64,000 nucleotides of DNA from Paracoccus caeni (GCF_016629665.1 NZ_JAEPRQ010000004.1:204080-268079); one strand, 5' to 3'. Positions 1 through 10,075 are shown, numbered from the stretch's first letter. Numbers and translations are program-made. Notes: generated by a model from the sequence alone, not told the origin.

Positions 1-160
1 GCCCGACGGGGCAGGTTTCACCCCAACCGATCAGGCCGGTATCGGCGACGATCTTGACCAGCGTCGTCTGCAACGACCAGACGGTCGAGCTTGCAATCGT
101 ATAAGGCCCGTCCACGACCGGAAGGTCATGTGCATAGACATGGATTTCGGCGATCCGCAT
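1..160 (-). CDS. hpbD: 4-hydroxyproline betaine 2-epimerase, N-terminal part (runs off window)
   Basis: Only the first 53 codons are present; the gene continues beyond base 1. The N-terminus ([15 protein letters not shown], then a [10 protein letters not shown] stretch and WGETCPVG) is what I recall of HpbD, the enolase-superfamily enzyme that interconverts trans- and cis-4-hydroxyproline betaine and also acts on proline betaine. This segment is part of the capping domain that sets substrate specificity; the catalytic lysines lie outside the window. The ATG at 160 follows a purine-rich GGGGG stretch. It lies 38 bases downstream of a Rieske oxygenase gene on the same strand, the partner expected for betaine demethylation. 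Other mandelate-racemase-family members remain possible because only about one seventh of the protein is visible. Confidence 0.8.
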   Translation of the reverse strand, partial: MRIAEIHVYAHDLPVVDGPYTIASSTVWSLQTTLVKIVADTGLIGWGETCPVG

Positions 161-198
161 GGAGGGCCCCCTTGCTGATGGATGAGATGTGAGGGCGG

Positions 199-1470
<1,272 letters not shown>

Positions 1471-1513
1471 TCAGTCGGCAGCGGATGGTTGACAACGGCA
1501 TAAAAATTCATCC

Positions 1514-1534
1514 TGGATTACTTGAGCTAATCCA
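1514..1534. promoter_or_regulatory. LysR-type operator between Rieske gene and LysR gene
   Basis: TGGATTA (1514-1520) and TAATCCA (1528-1534) form a perfect 7-base inverted repeat with a 7-base spacer. It contains the ATTA-N7-TAAT form of the T-N11-A box typical of LysR regulators. It lies 23 bases before the chosen LysR start and about 80 bases before the divergent Rieske start, the usual place for autoregulation plus activation of the divergent operon. Confidence 0.6.
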
Positions 1535-1556
1535 AGATGTGATAAGGCTGCTGTTT

Positions 1557-2432
1557 ATGAAACGGCCATACGACCTGTCATCCATGACCGCCTTGACCTG
1601 TTTCGAGGCTGCGGCCCGTCATATGAGTTTCAAAGTTGCGGCCAGTGAAACTAATGTCACGCCCGCCGCCGTCAGCCACCAGATCAAAGCGTTGGAACGT
1701 GATCTGGGCTGCGCGCTGTTTACCCGCCGCCATCGCGGGGTCGAACTGACCGAGAAGGGTGCCTTTCTTCTGGTCGCTCTGCAACGCAGCTTCGAGACGA
1801 TCTCGGAAGCGGTGGGGCAATTGCGCGAAAGCGCAGAGACGGTCGATGTCACCATCCGAGCCTCGACCGCGGTCAGCGCGCTGTGGCTGACCCCGAAGAT
1901 CGCCGCGTTCTGGAAGGTCCATCCCGCCATCACCGTTTCGCAGATCGTCAGCGATGTGCCGGGATCGGCAGGGCGGGAAGATCTGGGCATTCGCTATGCC
2001 GTTCCTCAGGATTCGGGCGAAGAATGGCGGCCGTTGTTTCAGGACCGGATCATCGCCTTGGGCACGAAGCGGTTTCAGCAGGATTACCGCATCCGTAACA
2101 CGGCCGACCTGCTCAACGCGCCGCTGATCCATATGAAAATCGAAGAAAATGACTGGACCGGCTGGGCGGACTGGTTCGCGGCCTTTGGGCATCCGCCGCC
2201 GAAAGGCCGCAGCCTGCATGTGAACAACCACATGATCGCCTTGCAAGCCGCGCAGGACGATGTGGGCGCCGTTCTGGGTTGGAGCGGGCTTTTGGGTGAT
2301 CTGCTGGATCAGCAGCGGTTGGTCAGGCTTGTGCCCGACAGCATGCCTTCGCCTGCCGGTTTTCATCTGACAATCCATCCACGCGCCTCGGTCGAGGCAC
2401 GGCTGTTTGCCGATTGGCTGCAACAGGGTTGA
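1557..2432 (+). CDS. LysR-family transcriptional regulator (GcvA-like)
   Basis: A 291-residue regulator from the ATG at 1557. The N-terminal winged helix-turn-helix reads SSMTALTCFEAAARHMSF...AAVSHQIKALERDLG, and the remaining two thirds is the periplasmic-binding-like effector domain. A longer frame starts at 1446, but its extra 37 residues do not look like LysR and would cover the divergent promoter and its palindrome, so it is rejected. Divergent transcription from the betaine-demethylase gene with an ATTA-N7-TAAT palindrome between them suggests control of the hpb genes, perhaps with a betaine or hydroxyproline-type inducer. The effector is not shown by the sequence. Confidence 0.88.
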   Translation: MKRPYDLSSMTALTCFEAAARHMSFKVAASETNVTPAAVSHQIKALERDLGCALFTRRHRGVELTEKGAFLLVALQRSFETISEAVGQLRESAETVDVTIRASTAVSALWLTPKIAAFWKVHPAITVSQIVSDVPGSAGREDLGIRYAVPQDSGEEWRPLFQDRIIALGTKRFQQDYRIRNTADLLNAPLIHMKIEENDWTGWADWFAAFGHPPPKGRSLHVNNHMIALQAAQDDVGAVLGWSGLLGDLLDQQRLVRLVPDSMPSPAGFHLTIHPRASVEARLFADWLQQG

Positions 2433-2481
2433 TCCGGAAGGGTGGCGGGACGGCGAATATACCGCCCCGACCAAGCTATCG

Positions 2482-3705
2482 TTACGCCAACCAGTTCATA
2501 TAGGCCTGCGTTCCGCCGTTCCTCGCGGCGGCTTTTGCAGCATCGGCGTCGATGGCGGCGGCATCGGCTCCACTAGTAAGCATGTGAACCAAGGCGTCGC
2601 GGACCAGTTCGGCCTGGCCCCGCATAAGGTTGCAGGGATCAAGCTGGAAATAGCCCTTCTCGACCTCGTGTCCCCGCACGATCAGGGGCGGGTCCAGCCT
2701 CCCGAAAGCCTCGGCGAACTGGGCGGCAGAGGCTCCGGCTTTGGCGGGATCGACCCAGACTTGCAGGCGTTCCAGCGGGTTATTGGTCGGATCGGGGATG
2801 CGCATCGGAGTGATGCCGGGCAGATCGGCGATTGCTGCCTGCCACATCTGCAACGCACGCGTCTCTTCGGCGCGGATAGCGTCGTGATCGCGTTCCATCC
2901 ATTGTTCCATGGCGGCAATCGCGCCTGCGATGCTTTCCTTGCCGATCTTCATGCCCCGACCAATGCCGATATTCTGCAAATAGGAGGCACGGATCAGATC
3001 CCTGCGTCCGGCGACGATCCCCGATGTCGGGCCCCCAAGGAACTTGTGGCCCGAATAGATGACGATATCCGCGCCCTTGGCCAGAAAACCCGTCAGGTCA
3101 TATTCAGACGCCGCATCCACGATCACCGGCACGCCTTTGGCATGGGCAATCTCGGCAAAGGTTTCCAACGGGATCATGCCGTAATCGACGACGTGGTGCG
3201 ACACCACATAAAGTGCGGCGGCGCAGGTCTCATCCAACGCGGCATCCAGTTGATAATCCTTCGCCAATGTGGATTGACCAACGGTCCGAGTGTCGCCGCC
3301 CGCCAGCGCGATGGCCTGCGATACCGGCGCGCCATATTCGCACAGATGGCCCATTTGCACCGCCACCGCCCTGCGCGGGCCGGGGTCCTGCGGCAGCGCT
3401 TCGGCGCGGGCGGGGTCCATGCCGGTGATCGCGCCTGCGACCGCCAATGTGATCCCGGCGCTGGCCGATGCGGTCAGAAATCCGGCCTCGGCCCCGGTGA
3501 GACGGGCGATCACCTCGGACGCGCGGGCCTGCATTTCGTGAATACGGGCAAAGCGCGGCATCGCCGCAGCAGTTGCCGCCGCGACCCGCTGCGTCGCAAT
3601 CGAGCCGCCCAGCGAGGTCATCGTGCCCGAGACATTGACCATCCGGCCAAAGCCCTCGGCGTCGTGCCATGACCAGTCGATCGGATATTCGGTGTTTCTA
3701 AGCAT
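2482..3705 (-). CDS. SelA-like PLP-dependent enzyme of unknown substrate
   Basis: A 407-residue fold-type I PLP enzyme. The Schiff-base lysine lies in IVIYSGHKFLGGPTSG, preceded by VPVIVDAASE with the PLP-binding aspartate. It resembles the selenocysteine-synthase/D-glucosaminate-6-phosphate ammonia-lyase branch, but there is no selC, selB or sugar kinase nearby, so selenocysteine synthesis is unlikely. The ATG at 3705 follows an AAGAGAAG stretch; the upstream extension to 3882 would overlap the divergent IclR gene. Its neighbours are a RidA protein, a cog3964 amidohydrolase and a Dpp-type transporter. In other genomes cog3964 hydrolases are known to sit beside SelA-like genes (for example EF0837/EF0838). 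An elimination or racemisation on an imported amino-acid derivative is the most likely role (inference). Confidence 0.75.
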   Translation of the reverse strand: MLRNTEYPIDWSWHDAEGFGRMVNVSGTMTSLGGSIATQRVAAATAAAMPRFARIHEMQARASEVIARLTGAEAGFLTASASAGITLAVAGAITGMDPARAEALPQDPGPRRAVAVQMGHLCEYGAPVSQAIALAGGDTRTVGQSTLAKDYQLDAALDETCAAALYVVSHHVVDYGMIPLETFAEIAHAKGVPVIVDAASEYDLTGFLAKGADIVIYSGHKFLGGPTSGIVAGRRDLIRASYLQNIGIGRGMKIGKESIAGAIAAMEQWMERDHDAIRAEETRALQMWQAAIADLPGITPMRIPDPTNNPLERLQVWVDPAKAGASAAQFAEAFGRLDPPLIVRGHEVEKGYFQLDPCNLMRGQAELVRDALVHMLTSGADAAAIDADAAKAAARNGGTQAYMNWLA

Positions 3706-3732
3706 CGTCTTCTCTTTCGGTTCTTGAGGTAG

Positions 3733-3769
3733 GTTCCATAACTGTGGTATTTGTGCCAAAATGATGGAA
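3733..3769. promoter_or_regulatory. Candidate IclR operator in the divergent SelA-like/IclR promoter
   Basis: GTTCCATAACTG (from 3733) closely matches the left half of the two operator-like sites upstream of the binding-protein gene at 11612 and 11667. TTCCAT (3734-3739) is also mirrored by ATGGAA (3764-3769). The site sits between the divergent starts at 3705 and 3788, where an IclR regulator would control both genes. The right half is degenerate, so this copy is weaker than those at 11.6 kb. Confidence 0.4.
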
Positions 3770-3787
3770 ACGGCGAAGGTAGGTGGT

Positions 3788-4594
3788 ATGATGGGTGCCG
3801 ATCTTGCGGCAGATGAAGCGGAGGGTCCGGCGCGCCGGTCCCGCACCAGCGGCATCGACCGTTCGTTGCAGATCCTCGACATCCTGACCGAGCGTCATCA
3901 GCCGATGACGGCCTATGAATTGGCAAAGGTCACCGGCGCGCCGCCTTCCACCGTTTACAAGCTGATCGATGAGTTGGAAGAACGGGCGATGTTGTCGCGC
4001 AGTGCCGATGGCCGGGTCTGGCTGGGGCCGCGTCTGATGCGCTACGGGCTTGCCTATCGCGCGCGGATGAGCGCCTTCAGCGAGGCGGAACGCGCCATGT
4101 TCGCGCTGAATGAGCGGGTCGCCGAAATGGTGCAGATCTGTGCGCGCGACGGCGGCCTGATGCAGGTCGTCGCGATGGCCGAGGGGACCGGAGCGTTCCG
4201 CGTCACCTCGGATGTGGGCACAAGGGTGCCGCTGAACTGGACCGCATCGGGACGCTTGTTGATCGGCCATCTGCCGGATGCCGCACGTCTGGCGGTGTTT
4301 CAGGATTGCGCCCGCCCGTCGAATACCGGGCTTGCCGAAACCGATCCGGCCAAGCTTGCCCAGATGTCGCGCGAAGATTTTGTGAACGGATTGTCGGTGC
4401 AGATCGACACTTCCGAAGATCAGGTGGCGTGCATCGCGGCGCCGATCCGGGGGCTGGACGGCACCTGTGAGCTGACCCTGTCCGTGGTGATGCCGAAGCA
4501 CCGGGTCCGCGACAAATTCGCCCTTGTTTCGAGCGAGGTCCGCGAAGCGGCGCTGTCCGTCGAAAGGGCGCTTGGCTTGCATCACCGCGCCTGA
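3788..4594 (+). CDS. IclR-family transcriptional regulator
   Basis: About 268 residues. An N-terminal winged helix (RSLQILDILTERHQPMTAYELAKVTGAPPSTVYKLIDELEERAML) is followed by the IclR effector-binding domain (GLMQVVAMAEGTGAFRV...LNWTASGRLLIGHL...). The ATG at 3788 follows AAGGTAGG. An in-frame ATG at 3761 is possible but would overlap the inverted repeat and lacks a ribosome-binding site. Its 3' end overlaps the convergent ridA gene by 13 bases. Being divergent from the SelA-like enzyme and sharing an operator-like motif with the transporter operon at 11.6 kb, it is the likely pathway regulator. Effector unknown. Confidence 0.88.
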   Translation: MMGADLAADEAEGPARRSRTSGIDRSLQILDILTERHQPMTAYELAKVTGAPPSTVYKLIDELEERAMLSRSADGRVWLGPRLMRYGLAYRARMSAFSEAERAMFALNERVAEMVQICARDGGLMQVVAMAEGTGAFRVTSDVGTRVPLNWTASGRLLIGHLPDAARLAVFQDCARPSNTGLAETDPAKLAQMSREDFVNGLSVQIDTSEDQVACIAAPIRGLDGTCELTLSVVMPKHRVRDKFALVSSEVREAALSVERALGLHHRA

Positions 4595-5091
4595 TCCACT
4601 GCGGCGGAGGCAGCGACTTCAAAGATCGCCTCGATCTCAACCGGGATACGGTTGGGCAATGAGCCGACCCCGAAAGACGACCGCGCGTGAATCCCCGCCT
4701 CTCCAAAGATTTCCGCCAGCAGGTCAGAGGCACCGTCGATGACGAAGGGATGCCGTTCGAAATCCGGGTCCGCATTCACCAGTCCCAGCAGTTTCACCAC
4801 ACCGCCAACGCGGTCCAGCGAACCAAAGGCGTCGCGCAGCGCCGTCAGGATGTTGACCGCGACCAGCTTTGCATGTTCGCGCGCCTCTTCGGCGGTCACT
4901 TCGCTGCCGACCTTGCCTTGAATCAGCGTGCCATCTGCCCGGACCGGACCCTGCCCTGACACATAGATCATGTTGCCCGAACAACGGACGTTGCGGAATG
5001 AACCGATCGGCGCCGGTGCCGTCTTTGGCAGCGTGATGCCCAAGGCGGCAAAGCGGGTTTCGGGCGTGCTTGCCAGCGCGTCAGTGTCCAT
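4582..5091 (-). CDS. RidA/YjgF-family protein
   Basis: A 169-residue RidA-type protein. The N-terminal half has IGSFRNVRCSGNMIYVSGQGPV, and the C-terminal LPNRIPVEIEAIFEV contains the conserved P-EIEA. RidA proteins hydrolyse reactive enamine/imine intermediates released by PLP enzymes, which fits the SelA-like PLP enzyme of the same cluster. The classical RidA carboxylate-binding arginine is not obvious, as in the RutC/Rid-subfamily members. The ATG at 5091 is preceded by AGGAAC and overlaps the end of the upstream ATPase gene by 11 bases, indicating translational coupling. It is the last gene of the transporter operon and overlaps the convergent IclR gene by 13 bases. Confidence 0.85.
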   Translation of the reverse strand: MDTDALASTPETRFAALGITLPKTAPAPIGSFRNVRCSGNMIYVSGQGPVRADGTLIQGKVGSEVTAEEAREHAKLVAVNILTALRDAFGSLDRVGGVVKLLGLVNADPDFERHPFVIDGASDLLAEIFGEAGIHARSSFGVGSLPNRIPVEIEAIFEVAASAAVDQAR

Positions 5092-6043
5092 AAAGTTCCT
5101 CAGTTCTTTTGCAGTAGCTTTGATGGTGAGCACCCAGAAGATGCGCGTCGGGCACGCCTGTCGCGCAAAGATCGGCGACATGCGGGCAGCGGGTGCGGAA
5201 AACGCAGCCGGAAGGAGGGGCGAGCGGACTTGGGATGTCGCCCTGCAACGGCGTGCGATTGCGCGCCGCACGCGGATCGGGTTGCGGGATCGCCGAGTTC
5301 AGCGCCCGGGTATAGGGATGCGCCGAGGCCCGCTGGACCCGATTTGTCGGCCCGATCTCCATCAGGCGGCCAAGATAAAGAACCGCGACCTGATCGCAGA
5401 GATAGTTCACCACCGACAGATCGTGGGCGATGAACAGCATCGTCAGATTGCGCTTTTCCCGCAATTCCAGAAGCAGGTTCAGCACCTGCGCCTGAATCGA
5501 CACGTCCAGCGCCGAGACGCTTTCATCGGCAACGATAAAATCCGGCTCCAGTGCCAGTGCGCGGGCGATGCCGATACGCTGCCGCTGTCCGCCCGAGAAA
5601 GCATGGGGATAGCGGTTCATGTGGTCCGCATTCAGTCCCACCTCTTCCAGCAGCGCGGCCACCCGGTCGCGACGATCCCGGCGGGTGCCGATGCCAAAGG
5701 CGCGCAAGCCCTCGGCGATCAGGTCGCCGACTTTCAGGCGAGGGTTCAGGGACGAGACGGGGTCTTGAAAGATGATCTGCATCCGGCGGCGCATGTCGCG
5801 CATGCCTTTTGCATCCAGCGTGGTGATGTCGGTGCCGTCAAAGCGGATCTGGCCGCTGGTCGGCTCGACCAGACGAAGCAGCGCCCGGCCTAGCGTGGTC
5901 TTGCCCGACCCGCTTTCCCCCACCAGCCCCATGATCGAGCCCCGCGGGATGTCGAAGCTGACATCTTCGACCGCGTGAACGGTGCCGGATGCGGTATCGA
6001 ACCGCTTGGTCAGGTTTCGGATTTGCAAAAGCGCGTCGGTCAT
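5081..6043 (-). CDS. Dipeptide/oligopeptide-type ABC transporter ATPase (DppF/OppF-like)
   Basis: A 320-residue ATPase with Walker A GESGSGKTTLG, signature FSGGQRQRIGIARAL and Walker B PDFIVADE. The C-terminal oligopeptide-transporter region contains the cysteine set CVFRTRCPHVADLC typical of Opp/Dpp ATPases, which often carry an iron-sulfur-like cluster. It is the second nucleotide-binding subunit and overlaps the DppD-like gene by four bases (ATGA). It acts on the cytoplasmic face of the inner membrane together with the permeases at 8183-9987. The substrate is probably the amino-acid or peptide-like compound processed by the amidohydrolase and SelA-like enzyme. Confidence 0.92.
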   Translation of the reverse strand: MTDALLQIRNLTKRFDTASGTVHAVEDVSFDIPRGSIMGLVGESGSGKTTLGRALLRLVEPTSGQIRFDGTDITTLDAKGMRDMRRRMQIIFQDPVSSLNPRLKVGDLIAEGLRAFGIGTRRDRRDRVAALLEEVGLNADHMNRYPHAFSGGQRQRIGIARALALEPDFIVADESVSALDVSIQAQVLNLLLELREKRNLTMLFIAHDLSVVNYLCDQVAVLYLGRLMEIGPTNRVQRASAHPYTRALNSAIPQPDPRAARNRTPLQGDIPSPLAPPSGCVFRTRCPHVADLCATGVPDAHLLGAHHQSYCKRTEELYGH

Positions 6044-7050
6044 GCGGCCCCCGCAAAGTCGAAGATGCAGGCTGACAGATGGCCGCTGGCCTTCTCCTCA
6101 AGCGATACGGGCCGGTGGCATTCAGGTTGCGCATGGCTGCAACGGGGCGCGAAGGCGCAGCCGGATGGCAAGGCGGTCAGCGACGGGACCGATCCGGGGA
6201 TCGGCACCAACCGCTCGCCATCGACCAGATCATCCCGCGGGATCGAGGCCAGCAGCCCTTGGGTATAGGGGTGGCGGGTATGGTCGAACAGATCCAGCAC
6301 CCCGGCCTGTTCCACGACCGCGCCCGCATACATCACCGCCACTTGATCCGCCATTTCGGCGACCACGCCCATATCGTGGGTGATGAACAGGATCGACATG
6401 TCCAACTCCTTCTGAAGCCTGCGCATCAGGTCAAGGATCTGCGCCTGAATGGTCACGTCCAAGGCTGTCGTCGGCTCATCCGCAATCAGCAGCGCCGGGT
6501 TGCAGATCAGCCCCATGGCGATCATCACCCGCTGTCGCATACCGCCCGACAATTCATGCGGATAGGATTTGGCCCGCGCCGCCGCCCCCGGAATCTCGAC
6601 CAGTTCCAGCATCTCGATCACCCGCTTGTCCCGCTGTGCCGAAGAGACATTTTCGTGCAGCAACAACATCTCACCAATCTGATCGCCGACGGTGAAAAGC
6701 GGGTTCAGCGAGGACATCGGTTCCTGAAAGATCATCGAAATACCCGGCCCTCGCATCGCCCGGTATCCTGCAGCGTCCAGCCCGGCCAGATCGACGACCG
6801 TGCCATCTGATCGGCGAAAGTTCAGCCGTCCCGACAGGATTCGCCCCGAAGGCGGCAGCAGACCCATCAGCGCCAGCGAGGTCACCGATTTGCCCGATCC
6901 GCTTTCACCGACCAGTGCCAGCGTCTTACCCCGGCCCAGCGTGAAGCTGACATCGCGCAACGCGGTCACGGTGGCAGCCCCCCGGCCAAAGCCGACGCGC
7001 AGCCCCTCGACCGACAGGATCGTGTCATCCGGCGTCTGCATCGCGATCAT
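6040..7050 (-). CDS. Dipeptide/oligopeptide-type ABC transporter ATPase (DppD/OppD-like)
   Basis: A 336-residue ATPase: Walker [20 protein letters not shown], signature [15 protein letters not shown], Walker [19 protein letters not shown], and the C-terminal oligopeptide domain with [14 protein letters not shown]. This is the first of the two ATPases in a Dpp-type transporter. The start is either 7050 or the in-frame ATG at 7041; neither has a strong ribosome-binding site. The amidohydrolase gene ends six bases upstream on the same strand, so the enzyme is embedded inside the transporter operon rather than appended to it. Confidence 0.92.
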   Translation of the reverse strand: MIAMQTPDDTILSVEGLRVGFGRGAATVTALRDVSFTLGRGKTLALVGESGSGKSVTSLALMGLLPPSGRILSGRLNFRRSDGTVVDLAGLDAAGYRAMRGPGISMIFQEPMSSLNPLFTVGDQIGEMLLLHENVSSAQRDKRVIEMLELVEIPGAAARAKSYPHELSGGMRQRVMIAMGLICNPALLIADEPTTALDVTIQAQILDLMRRLQKELDMSILFITHDMGVVAEMADQVAVMYAGAVVEQAGVLDLFDHTRHPYTQGLLASIPRDDLVDGERLVPIPGSVPSLTALPSGCAFAPRCSHAQPECHRPVSLEEKASGHLSACIFDFAGAA

Positions 7051-7056
7051 CCTTTC

Positions 7057-8181
7057 TCAGGTCTCGGGCGGCAGCCGCCGTGAGGCGGGCTTGGCGTCGT
7101 CACCCAGAACGGTCAGGCGCGGTTCGAACACCCGGCCCATCACCATGTGGTTGCCCTGACTGTCCATCACGTCGATTTCGGCATCCTCAAGATCGAAGAC
7201 GGTGAAGTCGGCACGGATGCCAGAGGCCAGCCCATTGGCGCCCGACAGACCAAGGACGGATCGCGGCGCGTTGGTCGTGGCCTCCAGACAGTCCTCAAAG
7301 CTCAGCCCGACCGCCAGCAGTTTCGAGATGGTCGTGGCCATGTCATAGACGGGCTTGGCCATCGAATGCTGGTGAAGATCGGTCGAGATCGAGAACGGCC
7401 GCAGCCCGTCGGCAATCGAATCCCGCGCGGTCTTGAAGTTGAAGGACGCCCCGCCGTGGCCGATATCCATCAGGATGCCGCGCGCGGCCATATCCTGCGC
7501 CATCTGGAAGAGCGCTGCCGTATCGCGGATCGATCCTGCCGCTTTGCCGTTGAAGCAATGGGTGACGATGTCGCCGGGTGTCAGCAGCTCGAACACCTCG
7601 TCGATCAGGGGGGGCGGTTCGCCGACATGCACCATCAGCGGCAGATTGACCATTTCGGCCACGCGCTTGGCGATCTTGGCCGGGGTGATGCCCCAGCTTC
7701 CGACGATCACGCCCGATGCGCGGACTTTGATGCCGCAGATGACATCGCGATTGGCCTCGATCACGGCAAGCGTACGGTCGATGTCGATTGACCGCCAGTC
7801 GATCAGCTCTGGCACCCGGTTGCAGGCAACCAGCCCGATCGAGCCGATGTTCAGGAATGCCTTGATCGTCTCACTTGCCGGGTCGATCACATATTCCCGC
7901 AGGCCGTGAAAGCTGGCCTCGCCCGCAGACCCTGCATCGGCCATTGCGGTGACGCCGGTGGGGCGACCGGCCTCGGACGCGCGGACCGAGATATCGGTGC
8001 CGCCGTGCCAGACATGGACATGCAGATCGCACCAGCCGGGCGACAGATAGGCACCGTTCAGATCCAGCGTCTCGGCGCCCTCTGCCGGGGTGGCTGCGAC
8101 ATTGCCTGACGCATCGACGAAGATTTCGTCCGGAGTGGTGTCGAGGCCTACAGCTTTGAAATTGGTCAGTCTCAGCGGCAC
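7057..8181 (-). CDS. cog3964 amidohydrolase (dihydroorotase-like, true substrate unknown)
   Basis: A 374-residue amidohydrolase-superfamily enzyme. Metal ligands are visible: HxH in CDLHVHVWHG, a lysine that would be carbamylated in CGIKVRASGVI, His in LMVHVGE and VTHCFNG, and the catalytic Asp in ISTDLHQHS. Members of cog3964 (Atu3266, Oant2987, EF0837) were often annotated as dihydroorotases but are reported to hydrolyse acetylated alpha-hydroxy acids instead. The start is a GTG at 8181, one base past the upstream stop and preceded by AGGAG with a 7-base spacing; a TTG at 8199 is weaker. Its position between permease and ATPase genes implies that the imported compound is its substrate. Confidence 0.85.
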   Translation of the reverse strand: MPLRLTNFKAVGLDTTPDEIFVDASGNVAATPAEGAETLDLNGAYLSPGWCDLHVHVWHGGTDISVRASEAGRPTGVTAMADAGSAGEASFHGLREYVIDPASETIKAFLNIGSIGLVACNRVPELIDWRSIDIDRTLAVIEANRDVICGIKVRASGVIVGSWGITPAKIAKRVAEMVNLPLMVHVGEPPPLIDEVFELLTPGDIVTHCFNGKAAGSIRDTAALFQMAQDMAARGILMDIGHGGASFNFKTARDSIADGLRPFSISTDLHQHSMAKPVYDMATTISKLLAVGLSFEDCLEATTNAPRSVLGLSGANGLASGIRADFTVFDLEDAEIDVMDSQGNHMVMGRVFEPRLTVLGDDAKPASRRLPPET

Positions 8182-8182
8182 G

Positions 8183-9046
8183 TCAGGTCTCCTTGGCAAG
8201 TTTGGGGTCCAGCGCGTCGCGCAATCCGTCGCCGACGATCTGCAAAGACAGAACCGAAAGCGCGATGGCGAGGCCGGGAAAGAGGATCAGGAAGAAGGCG
8301 TTGTCGATATACTGGCGGCCTTCGTTCACCATGATGCCCCAGGTCGGGATCTTCGGATCGACGCCGACACCAAGGAACGACAGCCCGGCCTCGGCCAGCA
8401 TGGCATAGGCAAAGATGAACGTGGCCTGCACCAGAATGGGCGACACGATATTGCGCAACACATGCGTCACCATGATCGTCGGTGTCCGGGTGCCAAGGGC
8501 CCGCGCGGCCTCGACATAAGGCAACTCGCGGATCACCAGCGTCGAGGCGCGGACGATGCGGGCAATCCGCGGGGCGTAAACGACGGATAGCGCAAGGATG
8601 ACATTGCCCATCGATCCGCCGAAGATCGCCACCAGCGACAAGGCCAGAAGGATATCGGGGAAGGCCATCATCGCGTCGATAAGACGGGACAAAGGGGTGT
8701 CCAGTTTGCGGAAGAACCCGGCAACCAGCCCGATGAAGACCCCCGCCACCGAAGACAGCAGCGCCACGCCCAACCCGATGCCCAGCGAGGTCTGACCCGC
8801 GACCATCAGACGGCCCAGCACATCGCGGCCAAAGGCGTCCGCGCCCAGCATGTATTCCGCACCGGGTCCGGTCAGACGGTTCCTGACCGACATGCCGCCG
8901 ATGCTGGTCAGCCCAAAGGCTGGCAACAGAAAGCAGGCCGCAACGATCAGCACGAAAACCGCAAGCGCCACCACGACCGACGGCCGTTGCATCAGCAGCT
9001 TGCGCAGGCTGGGGGGTGCTGCAGCAGAAGAAGCGGGGCCGGCCAT
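8183..9046 (-). CDS. Dipeptide-type ABC transporter permease (DppC/OppC-like)
   Basis: A 287-residue permease with an N-terminal membrane segment (VVVALAVFVLIVAACFLLPAF) and the GTPLSR/EAA-type region (PYVEAARALGTRTPTIMVTHVLRNI). The LGADAFGRDVLGRL motif after the first periplasmic loop is diagnostic of DppC/OppC proteins. The ATG at 9046 overlaps the stop of the upstream dppB-like gene by one base (TGATG). It pairs with that gene to form the membrane channel. Confidence 0.93.
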   Translation of the reverse strand: MAGPASSAAAPPSLRKLLMQRPSVVVALAVFVLIVAACFLLPAFGLTSIGGMSVRNRLTGPGAEYMLGADAFGRDVLGRLMVAGQTSLGIGLGVALLSSVAGVFIGLVAGFFRKLDTPLSRLIDAMMAFPDILLALSLVAIFGGSMGNVILALSVVYAPRIARIVRASTLVIRELPYVEAARALGTRTPTIMVTHVLRNIVSPILVQATFIFAYAMLAEAGLSFLGVGVDPKIPTWGIMVNEGRQYIDNAFFLILFPGLAIALSVLSLQIVGDGLRDALDPKLAKET

Positions 9047-9987
9047 CAGTATTTCACCCTCTTGTCAACGGCGAGGTAAAGAAGGTCGGTGATCAGGTTC
9101 ACCAGCACGTAAAGCGCTGCGACGACGATCAGCGTGCCCTGAATCACCGGATAGTCCCGGCGCAGAACCGCATTCACCACCAGATTTCCCATGCCGGGCA
9201 GATTGAAGACCCGTTCGGTGACGACCGCGCCGGATACCAGCAATGCAAAGGTGAGCCCGACGACCGTGATGATGGGAATGCCCGCATTCTTCAGCGCGTG
9301 ACGCAGAACCACGCGGCGTTCGGTCATGCCTTTGGCGCGGGCAGTCCGCACGTAATCCTCGCCCAGAATGTCCAGCATCGACGCGCGGGTAAAACGCAGG
9401 ATCAGCGCGGAATTGGTGATGCCCAGCGTGATGGCGGGCAGGATCAGATGGCGCATCCGCTCGGTAAAACCTGCGCCCGCACCGCCATAGCCTGATGCGG
9501 GAAACCAGCCCAGATCGGTGGCGAGATAGCGTTGAAAGACCAGCCCGGTCAGAAAGCTGGGAACCGACGCGGCCAGCATCGCCGTGGTGATCGAGGTCTG
9601 ATCCAGCACAGAGCCGCGTCGATAGGCGGCCCAGATCCCGATAGGGGTCGCGATCACCAGCGCCACCAGCAGCGAAAACAGCGCAAGGACGATCGTCGGC
9701 TCGGCCCGGCTGGCCAGAACCGTGGTGACCGGCTGATTGAAGAACAGCGATTGTCCCAGATCGCCCCGCAGCGCATTGGCAAGAAAGCTGCCGAACTGAG
9801 CGATGATCGGCTGATCCAGTCCCAGTCTGACCCGCAGCGCCGCCACCTCTTCCGGCGAGGCGTCGGGCCCCAGCATCAACGAGGCGGGATCGCCGGGCGC
9901 AAGGCGCACCAGCACGAAGGCGATGGTCAGCACCAGAAAGATGACGACGATCATGCCGATCAGGCGGCGAAGAAGATAGCTGCGCAT
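9046..9987 (-). CDS. Dipeptide-type ABC transporter permease (DppB/OppB-like)
   Basis: A 313-residue permease starting MRSYLLRRLIGMIVVIFLVL, the typical DppB N-terminus. It has the LAPGDPASLMLG motif, LDQPIIAQFGSFL, and the EAA loop DYVRTARAKGMTERRVVLRHALKNA that docks with the ATPases. It is followed in a coupled way by the DppC-like gene and preceded by the binding-protein gene, from which it is separated by an 88-base gap containing a strong hairpin. Confidence 0.93.
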   Translation of the reverse strand: MRSYLLRRLIGMIVVIFLVLTIAFVLVRLAPGDPASLMLGPDASPEEVAALRVRLGLDQPIIAQFGSFLANALRGDLGQSLFFNQPVTTVLASRAEPTIVLALFSLLVALVIATPIGIWAAYRRGSVLDQTSITTAMLAASVPSFLTGLVFQRYLATDLGWFPASGYGGAGAGFTERMRHLILPAITLGITNSALILRFTRASMLDILGEDYVRTARAKGMTERRVVLRHALKNAGIPIITVVGLTFALLVSGAVVTERVFNLPGMGNLVVNAVLRRDYPVIQGTLIVVAALYVLVNLITDLLYLAVDKRVKY

Positions 9988-10037
9988 GTTGATCTCGATG
10001 CGTTGCGAAAGGTGCCGTTTCGGATGGCGAAAAATCC

Positions 10038-10060
10038 GTCGCGCGGGCTTGCCGCGCGAC
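10038..10060 (-). terminator. Hairpin after the binding-protein gene (attenuator or mRNA stabiliser)
   Basis: GTCGCGCGG (10038-10046) and CCGCGCGAC (10052-10060) form a perfect 9-base GC stem with a 5-base loop. On the minus strand it is followed by GGATTTTT. It lies between the binding-protein gene and the permeases, where partial termination or 3' stabilisation raises binding-protein levels relative to membrane components. Confidence 0.6.
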
Positions 10061-10075
10061 CGGAAGGATCATCGT

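Noticed and set aside
2482..3705. Selenocysteine synthase (SelA) for selenoprotein synthesis
   Set aside because: No selB, selD or selC in the neighbourhood; the gene is embedded in a catabolic cluster, and the family includes other PLP lyases.
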